From the NCBI GenBank assembly GCA_963579025.1, contig CAUZFZ010000230.1, forward strand, positions 1-12,486: 12,486 bases of DNA, in the 5' to 3' direction. This stretch comes from CAUZFZ01 sp963579025 (GTDB taxonomy: Bacteria; Planctomycetota; Planctomycetia; Planctomycetales; Planctomycetaceae). The notes beneath the pieces were generated by a model. That model saw nothing but the letters and a program-made list of their open reading frames with translations, did no database searches and was not told the origin of the DNA. Positions 7,301 to 12,486 of the stretch are shown piece after piece. How positions within the stretch are numbered: position 1 is the stretch's first letter; each line of letters begins with the position of its first letter. The position numbers were made by a program, and so were the translations under genes.

Positions 7301-9245
7301 CATAGGATTCTCACAGGACTTTGCGGGAGCGATCACGTCGCTGGGCAACAACCTGATCGGAATCGATGCCGGCAACTCGGGCGTGACCAACGGGGTGGAT
7401 GGCGACCTCGTCGGCACATTCGCGTTTCCGTTTGATCCCCTGTTGTCCGACCTGGGTGATAACGGCGGACCGACGCTGTCTCACCGACCACTGGCGGACA
7501 GTCCCGTCATCGATGCGGGCGTCGATGTCGCACCTGGGCAGCTGACGGATCAACGTGGAGTCGATCGAATCGCCGATGGAGACCAGGATGGTGTATCGCG
7601 GACGGACATCGGGGCCGTGGAGATCCGACCTCTGGTATTTGATGCGACGATTGCCGGCAACCCGCTGCGCGTCGTGCGAGTCGGAGACTCTGTACAGATA
7701 CAGGACGACTTCGAGCCGGTTGATGGGGGACTCGTTCCAAGGCTGTGGCTGGATCAAGCGTTGTCACGCATCGATCAGATTGTGATTACCGGCGGTGAGT
7801 TCGATGAAGCTGTGACAGTCGACTTCTCGGGCGGGAACCCGATCCCCTCCAGCGGAATCTTCTTCGACGCGCGGGGATTCGGAGGCACAGATTCGCTTAG
7901 TGTGACCGGCACTGGTGCGAGCATTTCACATCGTCCGACGTCCGCATTTGACGGAACGATCGAGGTCGATGGCGGCGTCATTACATACGTGAACGTCGAA
8001 TCGCTCACGGATTCACTGGCAGTGGCCGTTCGCAGCATCGATTTCGGTGGTCTGGCTGACACAATCACGGTCGCGGATGCCAGTGAGATCGATGACGGGC
8101 TGATGAGCATCACGTCCACGAATCTGGGACGGTCGCTGCAGTTCACAGGTCAGTCGGAACAACTGTCGATCGTTGCCACCGCCGGCGATGACACGATTCG
8201 CATCGAATCACTGGACTTACTGTTCGCCGGCACGATCAGAATCGATGCAGGAGCGGGCAACGACACGATCGACGCGGCCGCGGCCGGACTTTCGACCTTC
8301 ATTCAAAGTGGTGCGGGCGACGACACGATCACAACCGGCAGCGGGGACGACCGAGTCGATGGTAGTGCCGGCCGCGATCTGATCTCGACCGGCGCAGGAA
8401 ACGATTCGGTCTACGGTGGCGCCGGCGCTGACACCATTGATGGTGGCGCCGGCGACGATCTGATCAACGCTCAGGGAGGCAGCGGCGAATCGCTGACCGG
8501 TGGTGAGGGTGATGACACACTCCGCGGTGGCGGGGGCCAGGATGCCGTTGTCGAACTGGCAGACGTGAATTTTGTGCTGACAAATCAATCACTCACGGGA
8601 CTCGGAAACGACGTTCTGGTTGGAATCGAAGCGGCTCGACTGAGCGGGGCCGAAAGCGCGAACACAATCGACGCGAGTGACTTCAGTGGTCGCACAACGC
8701 TCGACGGAGGTGCGGGCAACGATTTACTGATTGGTGGTCGCCGAGGTGATCGCCTGCTTGGTCGTGACGGAGCGGACACGCTTCAGGGCGGCGGCGGGCA
8801 CGATACTCTGTTCGGAGGTGCCGACAATGATTCTTTGAATGGCGGCAACGGACACGACAGTCTGCGCGGGAGTGACGGTGACGATTCACTCGACGGTGGA
8901 ACCGGCAGTGACACGCTGAAAGGCGATGCCGGCAACGACTATCTTCTGGGCGGCGATGGAAACGACGGACTTTCGGGCGGCGAAGGTGACGACACGATCA
9001 ACGGCCAGATGGGCCGAGATACACTGCTGGGCGACGCCGGCAACGATTGTCTGTTTGGCGGAGGAGGAGCAGATATCGCAATCGGCGGACGGGGTATCGA
9101 CACAGCTACTGGCAACTCGGGCGACGATGTGCTCGTCGGAGGAACGGGTGGCGGTGACACAGCGGATCCCGGCGACACACTGAATGGACTGGCGACCGAG
9201 ATTGACGAGTTGTTTCAATTCGCAGCCAACTGGGTGGATGCCTGA
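4338..9245 (+). CDS. Giant secreted protein: LEPR-XLL-like N-terminus, two beta-helix modules, RTX calcium-binding repeats
   Basis: This 1635-residue protein is probably exported and surface-bound or released. The N-terminus is very basic (RRRRRGR) and leads to LESRRLL at 30-36, a variant of the planctomycete LEPR-XLL export-associated motif. Two homologous modules follow (about 39-549 and 553-1096). Each opens with FTV...DTFD and SLR(A/S)AVQE, carries many GGG(I/L)-rich rungs with SGN(S/T)A turns typical of right-handed parallel beta-helices, and closes with DNGGPTLSH...DAG...(V/I)GAVE, a choice-of-anchor-Q-like ending. Residues about 1097-1281 are a beta-rich linker. From about 1282 RTX nonapeptides (GGxGxDxLx) bind Ca2+ and usually mark type I secretion. 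The C-terminus, EIDELFQFAANWVDA, is acidic and aromatic and may be a sorting tail. ATG 4338 is the first start after an in-frame TAG at 4317-4319; no Shine-Dalgarno is visible. The ligand or role (adhesion, matrix, polysaccharide binding) cannot be read from the sequence. Confidence 0.95.
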   Translation: MLLRPAFGRRRRRGRALRLRSSPTCCSELLESRRLLTTFTVASSADTFDAFRGDGVAADVFGATSLRAAVQEANALAGSDTINLGAGTYFLNISGFDDDALFGDLDITGNLTIIGAGADQTIIDGNNLDRVLDIRPGASLSISGVTIRNGFAVNAGGILNNGFLSLTDSIVENNDVSGAINSVGGGIGNLGVLILDGVTVRGNTATVNGGGLYTKDGSVTVTDSTFDGNSADGDGGGLSIFNGLLTFDGGSISNNASGLDGGGLSMENAAVTLTDVTVSANTAGDDGGGLNSFGLGNLQVRSSTITGNTATDYGGGVHNSNATFGLLDSTVSNNSTGLRGGGLDNDTATAEIINSLFSGNSAGQDGGGINNFSGVLGLSNSTLSGNSADRSGGGIFNSGNAQATVVNATITGNTAGFGGGVDTVASFSVGNTLIAGNTADTLANDVLGVLTTLGNNLLGEFNGSSGVLGGAFGDLVGSAEFPLDPLLGPLADNGGPTLSHALLKGSPAIDAGNINGAARVDQTGARRNRDGDFDGLLDVDVGAVEFLNSQSLFTVDTTVDTFDVLLGDEVATDFNGNISLRSAVQESNATVGESRIELPAGVFQLSIAGADEDGAITGDLDITDTLTIVGAGVDATYIDGRALDRVFHVFPGVRLTLSDLTVRNGSAAFGGAIYNTGGVVTLQDVSVTGSTASGTNLSHGGGIANDAGTLNLERVTVSGNSAEIDGGGIYSFNGILNVIDSVIALNTASRNSGGIGQVGGSLTVSGSTIESNSATFDAGGFGQNGGVSAFEDSIVRSNTAGDAGDSIAGDGGGLLISNGSSRLTDTLVTANTATDDGGGITLIEAASVLLERTTVSSNSSSSFGGGIHADSSSLTLIESTVSGNSAFASGGGINNEQGTLSVQRSTVHTNTAGTDGGGIDNFQGTVTVRHSTVSGNQAGRNGAGIVNLADSTIELINATVVDNIAFGLGGGIFSSGVARLGNTIAARNIGFSQDFAGAITSLGNNLIGIDAGNSGVTNGVDGDLVGTFAFPFDPLLSDLGDNGGPTLSHRPLADSPVIDAGVDVAPGQLTDQRGVDRIADGDQDGVSRTDIGAVEIRPLVFDATIAGNPLRVVRVGDSVQIQDDFEPVDGGLVPRLWLDQALSRIDQIVITGGEFDEAVTVDFSGGNPIPSSGIFFDARGFGGTDSLSVTGTGASISHRPTSAFDGTIEVDGGVITYVNVESLTDSLAVAVRSIDFGGLADTITVADASEIDDGLMSITSTNLGRSLQFTGQSEQLSIVATAGDDTIRIESLDLLFAGTIRIDAGAGNDTIDAAAAGLSTFIQSGAGDDTITTGSGDDRVDGSAGRDLISTGAGNDSVYGGAGADTIDGGAGDDLINAQGGSGESLTGGEGDDTLRGGGGQDAVVELADVNFVLTNQSLTGLGNDVLVGIEAARLSGAESANTIDASDFSGRTTLDGGAGNDLLIGGRRGDRLLGRDGADTLQGGGGHDTLFGGADNDSLNGGNGHDSLRGSDGDDSLDGGTGSDTLKGDAGNDYLLGGDGNDGLSGGEGDDTINGQMGRDTLLGDAGNDCLFGGGGADIAIGGRGIDTATGNSGDDVLVGGTGGGDTADPGDTLNGLATEIDELFQFAANWVDA
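8706..9137 (+). repeat. Tandem RTX nonapeptide tract (16 units) inside the giant gene
   Basis: Residues 1457-1600 of the giant protein divide exactly into 16 consecutive nonapeptides of the form G-G/x-x-G-x-D-x-L/I-x, beginning GGAGNDLLI and ending GNSGDDVLV. A less regular block of about eight units lies before it (about residues 1309-1392), separated by a non-RTX stretch containing ADVNFVLTNQSLTG and NTIDASDFSG. Such repeats fold into a parallel beta-roll that binds Ca2+ between turns. The DNA is diverged between most units; one close pair in the first block is a 13-bp GGTGGCGCCGGCG at 8415 and 8442, offset by one 27-bp unit. Confidence 0.93.
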
Positions 9246-9246
9246 G

Positions 9247-9260
9247 GCGGCGAATGCCGC
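9247..9260 (+). other. Small hairpin directly after the giant gene's stop
   Basis: GCGGC and GCCGC (9247-9251 and 9256-9260) form a 5-bp stem with a GAAT loop, starting one base after the TGA at 9243-9245. With the large palindrome that follows, it could help stop or stabilise the transcript end. There is no U-tract, so it is not a standard intrinsic terminator. Confidence 0.35.
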
Positions 9261-9262
9261 AT

Positions 9263-9334
9263 TACAAGCCCGAAGCGCAAGCGAGTGAATTCACTGTGGG
9301 TTTGAGATTCACTCGCTTGCGCTTCGGGCTTGTA
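9263..9334. repeat. 28-bp perfect inverted repeat of planctomycete REP-like type
   Basis: Positions 9263-9290 and 9307-9334 are perfect reverse complements over 28 bp, with a 16-nt loop. The arm contains AAGCCCGAAGCGCAAGCGAG. Read as protein on the minus strand it gives SPKRKRV and LACASG, strings that I remember recurring in spurious hypothetical proteins of Rhodopirellula-like genomes, which suggests a dispersed repeat family. It lies 18 bp after the stop of the giant gene and may act as a transcript 3'-end or RNA-stabilising structure, though no T-run follows. Confidence 0.85.
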
Positions 9335-9356
9335 CTTCTGGCACCGGTTACTCTTC

Positions 9357-9406
9357 GCGACCTTTGCGGCCTTCTGTCAGTTCGAACAGAAGACCGCAAA
9401 GGCCGC
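9357..9406. repeat. Second intergenic palindrome (21-bp arms, two mismatches)
   Basis: Arms 9357-9377 and 9386-9406 pair over 21 positions with two mismatches (A9360/C9403 and C9370/A9393) around an 8-nt loop containing TTCGA. The core CCTTTGCGGCCTTCTGT is unrelated in sequence to the palindrome just upstream. It may be another dispersed repeat or a stem in the leader of the maltokinase transcript. Confidence 0.75.
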
Positions 9407-9431
9407 CAAGACCCACAAATTGAAGGCAGAA

Positions 9432-9447
9432 TGTCCAGCATTGGACA
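9432..9447. promoter_or_regulatory. Short dyad ahead of the maltokinase start
   Basis: TGTCCA and TGGACA (9432-9437 and 9442-9447) form a 6-bp dyad with a 4-bp centre, ending nine bases before ATG 9457. The size and symmetry fit a repressor half-site pair or a small leader hairpin. No regulator is encoded nearby, and a 6-bp dyad can arise by chance. Confidence 0.2.
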
Positions 9448-9456
9448 CGACCAGCT

Positions 9457-10944
9457 ATGCAACCGTTGACGGCCGACGTGCTTCTGACTGCCGACTGGGC
9501 CAGAGAACTGCTTGAAACGCAGTTGTTCGAACTGCTGCGGTCGAAACGCTGGTTTTCCGGCAAGTCGAATACGGCGAGCGAAGTTCATGTCATCGACAGC
9601 GTGCCTGTGGTGACCGGAGCACATGCTCTCGAACTGGCTTTGGTGGCAGTCGCTTCCGATGCAGGTGAACCAACATCGTACGTCCTGCCGCTGGCTATTG
9701 ACTCACCATCCGGAGACGTCAGCGAGTGTAGCGGGCAGCCTGCGTTCTGGCGGGAACTCTTCCGGAGACTGGTTTCCAAACCAGCAGGCATCTTGAGCCG
9801 CTCTGGCCTGAGTCTCGTGCTGAAGCCGGGTCCCGGATTCGGTCGATTGCAATCACTCAATGAGGATTCGCCGATCGAAATCCACTCGGGCGAGCAAAGC
9901 AACACGTCGATTATTCTCGGCACCGACGTGTTCTTGAAGCTGTTCCGCAAGGTCGAACCGGGAATCAATCCGGATGCCGAAGTGGCCAGCTTTCTGAGCA
10001 GCCAGACATCATTCACCGCAACGCCCCAACTGGTCGGGACAATCGAACTGGTCGATGTTGAATCAAGTCGCTGTCTCGCCCTGCTGACTGAGCGTATCGA
10101 CTCTGTGGGGGATGCGTGGACGACCACGCTGCACGAACTCTCCCGGTACTGGAACCGAGTCGCAGATGGCGACCAGAGAGAATCGCCCGAGCTGCTCGGC
10201 ACATTCCTGTCGGATGTGGAGCGACTCGGCAGAAGAACGGCTGAACTTCACGCAGCGCTTGCGTCAAGTGTTTCCGATCCGGCGTTCACTCCGGAACCGT
10301 TCACGCAGACGCACCTTGATCAGTTGATTGCCACTGTCTCTCGTGAATTGTCGAACACATGCCGATTGCTGGAAGAGGCTGAACTAACATCGATCGACCC
10401 GGCTGCACTGCTCGAAGCCGGCCAGAACGAACTGGCCAGGCTGAGCAAACTGAAACTGACCGCAGTGGAGATTCAGCAGGTCCGCTGCCACGGCGATTAC
10501 CACCTGGGTCAGGTACTGTGGACGGGCTCGGACTGGATGATCATCGACTTCGAGGGAGAGCCGGACCGACCGCTCAGTGAACGGCGTGAGAAGCGGTGCG
10601 TTCTGAAGGACGTTGCCGGAATGATTCGCTCGTTCCACTACGCCTCGAATGCAGCGAGCGTCGGCCTGATTGATGCTCCGTCTGACTCAATTCGCGATCC
10701 CAGACGCTGGCAGGACTTCTGGTATCAAAGCTGCCTCGTGTCATTCCTGCAGGGATACTTTGTCGATGGTCAGGCACAAGTGTCGGTTCCGGAAGATGAG
10801 TTCGTGCGCCAACAACTGCTCGAACTGTTCCTGCTGGAAAAAGTCCTGTACGAGTTGCGGTACGAAATCCAGAACCGTCCCGACTGGATTCCGATCCCGC
10901 TCCTCGGACTTGCTGACGTATTGAGACTACCGGGTCGAGAATGA
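9457..10944 (+). CDS. mak: Maltokinase (ATP:maltose 1-phosphotransferase)
   Basis: The enzyme phosphorylates maltose with ATP to alpha-maltose 1-phosphate, the substrate of GlgE in the TreS-Mak-GlgE route to alpha-glucan; it acts in the cytoplasm. Residues about 10-100 match the N-terminal cap of maltokinases, with RWFSGK at 31-36. The body is an aminoglycoside-phosphotransferase-like kinase: FLKLFRKVEPGINPDAEV at 159-176 holds the likely ATP-binding Lys 161 and helix-C Glu 175, CHGDYHLGQ at 344-352 is the catalytic loop (Asp 347), and IDFEGEP at 363-369 holds the metal-binding Asp 364. The 495-residue length is close to stand-alone maltokinases and much shorter than TreS-Mak fusions. ATG 9457 is the only ATG, GTG or TTG after the in-frame TGA at 9421-9423. 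No Shine-Dalgarno is seen. TreS and GlgE are not in the window. All key residues are intact. Confidence 0.95.
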   Translation: MQPLTADVLLTADWARELLETQLFELLRSKRWFSGKSNTASEVHVIDSVPVVTGAHALELALVAVASDAGEPTSYVLPLAIDSPSGDVSECSGQPAFWRELFRRLVSKPAGILSRSGLSLVLKPGPGFGRLQSLNEDSPIEIHSGEQSNTSIILGTDVFLKLFRKVEPGINPDAEVASFLSSQTSFTATPQLVGTIELVDVESSRCLALLTERIDSVGDAWTTTLHELSRYWNRVADGDQRESPELLGTFLSDVERLGRRTAELHAALASSVSDPAFTPEPFTQTHLDQLIATVSRELSNTCRLLEEAELTSIDPAALLEAGQNELARLSKLKLTAVEIQQVRCHGDYHLGQVLWTGSDWMIIDFEGEPDRPLSERREKRCVLKDVAGMIRSFHYASNAASVGLIDAPSDSIRDPRRWQDFWYQSCLVSFLQGYFVDGQAQVSVPEDEFVRQQLLELFLLEKVLYELRYEIQNRPDWIPIPLLGLADVLRLPGRE

Positions 10945-10945
10945 A

Positions 10946-12391
10946 TCAGCCCGGAAAGAGCATGCTGACGGCCAGCACATAGGCGATCGCGATGACAAGC
11001 TGGACTGCGGCGAACGGTGTGGCGATCTTCACGAAGTCCATAAACCCCAGTTTCAGTTTCTGGCGATGAATGATCGTCGCAGCCACGACCGTTGATGCCG
11101 AACCGATGGGGGTGATATTGCCGCCTAAATTGGCGCCAAAGATCACGCACCACCAGAAGGCGCTCGAAAACCCTTCGGTGTCTTTGAGGTTATCCAGGAT
11201 GTTGGCGAGCACGGCCGCCAGCGGGATGTTGTCTGTGACAGAACTGGCGAGAGCCGACACCAGCAGCAGGACTCCCGAATCCACATGCTGCGGGAGATCA
11301 AGCAGGCTTGAGATGCCGCTGCCAATCGCACCAAGCACTTGCGCATCTTCCATCACGTGAATCACCACAAACAACGCCGCGAAGAAACCCAGCAGGTCCC
11401 AGTCGACCGTCTGGTAGAACTTGTCGACCTCAGCCTTATAGGCCAGCAGAACGATTCCGGCGAAGAACAAAGCGATGAAGCCCATTTCCAGCTTGTCGAG
11501 TCCCCAAGGCAGGGCGCTCTGTCCGGCCATCCCGCCGATGAACGCGATCAAAACTGCGACCGAGAACCAGAAGAGTCGATTGCTGGGCACGCCCTCGTTT
11601 TCGTCGAAGCCCGCCACCATGCGGCGCGACTCTTCCCGTTCTTCTACCGTCTTCAGGCCACGGATGTCGAATCGAACGCGGGCCATCAGCAGCGTCGCGA
11701 TTGTTGCCAGAACGACGTAGGGAGAGGCGTAGCAGAAAAACGAAACAAAACTGATTCCGGCGGTCTTGCCTACAATGATATTGGGTACGCTGCTGATCAG
11801 CGTTAACAGGCCCCCAATGTTGGTAAGCAACCCTTCGACCAGCAGGAATCCGAGCAGCAATTCGGTCCGATTGAGTTTCTTCAAGGAGACCGTCGTCAGA
11901 CTGCCGACAATAATCATTGCCGTGACGTTGTTAAGCACTGCGGAAAACAGCACAGTCAGGCAACCGTACGCGACCAACAGCTTCCACGGGTCGCCGCCGG
12001 ACTTCTTTGTCAGCTTGATCGCCATCCAGGTAAAGACACCCGAGCGGCTGGTCACCTCAACAAACAGGCTGGCGCCCAGAATGATCGTAATCACACCCCA
12101 GTCAATTGCGGGGATATAGATAGGCAGTTCGACCAGCTTGCCGAAGGTCTCTCCGTCTTCGTGGACTCGGGAAAATGGCACGAAGTGCAGCAGATGCAGG
12201 ACGGTCCCAAGAATCAGGCACAGTCCGGCAAAGGCCCCGACAATGATCGACTTCTTCGCGTGAATCTTCTCCTCAAGAGCCAGCGAGGCGACCATCGCCA
12301 CGAGGATGAGTCCGAACAGCACGGTGATCCACGTTTCGACGTGTGGTTCACCGTGTTCCGCAGACTGAGCAAGGATCAGCAGCGCATTCAT
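10946..12391 (-). CDS. NhaD/ArsB-type ion transporter (SLC13-like, ion transporter superfamily)
   Basis: The 481-residue inner-membrane protein has about 12 hydrophobic segments and belongs to the ion transporter superfamily that includes NhaD Na+/H+ antiporters, ArsB arsenite pumps and SLC13/CitMHS carriers. The two inverted halves each show a polar break in the membrane: NNVTAMIIVGSLTTV with NIGGLLTLISSVPNIIVG in the first, and SSVTDNIPLAAVLANI with GANLGGNITPIGSAST in the second. The Asn/Asp-Asn motifs and Thr/Ser-Pro loops are the usual ion-binding elements. NhaD-like Na+/H+ exchange is my preferred guess; the substrate cannot be fixed by eye. ATG 12391 is chosen because AGGGA lies eight bases upstream and the protein then begins directly before the first helix. 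A TTG at 12469 would add 26 residues translated from hairpin repeats. The gene is convergent with the maltokinase, with one base between stops. Confidence 0.92.
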   Translation of the reverse strand: MNALLILAQSAEHGEPHVETWITVLFGLILVAMVASLALEEKIHAKKSIIVGAFAGLCLILGTVLHLLHFVPFSRVHEDGETFGKLVELPIYIPAIDWGVITIILGASLFVEVTSRSGVFTWMAIKLTKKSGGDPWKLLVAYGCLTVLFSAVLNNVTAMIIVGSLTTVSLKKLNRTELLLGFLLVEGLLTNIGGLLTLISSVPNIIVGKTAGISFVSFFCYASPYVVLATIATLLMARVRFDIRGLKTVEEREESRRMVAGFDENEGVPSNRLFWFSVAVLIAFIGGMAGQSALPWGLDKLEMGFIALFFAGIVLLAYKAEVDKFYQTVDWDLLGFFAALFVVIHVMEDAQVLGAIGSGISSLLDLPQHVDSGVLLLVSALASSVTDNIPLAAVLANILDNLKDTEGFSSAFWWCVIFGANLGGNITPIGSASTVVAATIIHRQKLKLGFMDFVKIATPFAAVQLVIAIAYVLAVSMLFPG

Positions 12392-12414
12392 TGGACAGTT
12401 CCCTGTGAAACTCG

Positions 12415-12486
12415 TTCCAACGCTCTGCGTTGGAATCACGTCAGGACGCTCTGCGTCCCGTACCCGCAAGATGGCAACGTACGGGA
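12415..12486. repeat. Cluster of small hairpins with CGCTCTGCG core, upstream of the transporter
   Basis: Two perfect hairpins share the same heart: TTCCAACGC-TCT-GCGTTGGAA at 12415-12435 and GGACGC-TCT-GCGTCC at 12444-12458. A third inverted repeat, TCCCGTA/TACGGGA (12456-12462 and 12480-12486), runs to the window edge. I remember ACGCTCTGCGT-type repeats as common between planctomycete genes. Here they occupy the 5' leader of the minus-strand transporter and may be transcribed with it. Confidence 0.75.

Noticed and set aside
8706..9137. CRISPR-like or satellite array suggested by the 27-bp periodicity
   Set aside because: The periodicity is the coding pattern of RTX nonapeptides in one open frame; the DNA units are diverged and lack constant repeats with unique spacers.
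9263..9334. Classical rho-independent terminator after the giant gene
   Set aside because: The stem is strong, but no T-run follows on either strand, so it is kept as a repeat rather than a terminator.
9262..9624. Minus-strand open frame of 120 codons ending in LACASGL
   Set aside because: It is translated from the intergenic palindromes and the start of the maltokinase on the wrong strand; such strings are typical false genes from this repeat.
12392..12469. Extended N-terminus of the transporter from TTG 12469
   Set aside because: The extra residues are translated hairpin repeat; ATG 12391 has an AGGGA at proper spacing.

Overview
The window looks like chromosomal DNA of a planctomycete (Planctomycetota, probably a Pirellulaceae/Planctomycetaceae-type member). 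Three things point there: a giant secreted protein with an N-terminal LEPR-XLL-like motif followed by beta-helix and RTX repeats, a Ser/Thr kinase carrying a TM2 domain, and several GC-rich palindromic repeats between genes of the kind I remember from Rhodopirellula-like genomes. Shine-Dalgarno sequences are weak or absent at most starts, which also fits. The assignment rests on protein architecture and recalled repeat motifs, not on a database search.

Layout. (1) 1-157: sequence that does not look like the missing front of the kinase. (2) 158-2386 (+): the C-terminal lobe of a Hanks-type kinase, then membrane segments, a TM2 domain and more membrane segments; the N-lobe, HRD and a recognisable DFG are absent. 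(3) 2390-3772 (+): an unrecognised protein with two membrane helices at each end and a large central domain, three bases behind the kinase and probably co-transcribed. (4) 3773-4337: a non-coding gap whose right side is a 144-bp inverted pair of repeat units (4172-4315). (5) 4338-9245 (+): a 1635-residue secreted repeat protein with two homologous beta-helix modules, a beta-rich linker and an RTX calcium-binding tract. (6) 9246-9456: a short gap with two long palindromes. (7) 9457-10944 (+): maltokinase. (8) 10946-12391 (-): a NhaD/ArsB-type ion transporter, convergent with the maltokinase with one base between the stop codons. (9) 12392-12486: leader of the transporter, made mostly of small hairpins sharing the core CGCTCTGCG.

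How the parts relate. The first two genes look like one membrane-associated signalling unit whose kinase is damaged or incomplete here. The giant protein is an independent surface or extracellular protein. The maltokinase would supply maltose 1-phosphate for alpha-glucan synthesis, and the transporter would act in ion homeostasis; neither has an obvious partner in the window.

The most interesting non-coding signal is the 4172-4315 element. Its two inverted units differ inside their local hairpins by two paired, compensating substitutions, so the small hairpin structure, not just the sequence, appears to have been kept. I found no convincing previously undescribed defence or biosynthetic system.
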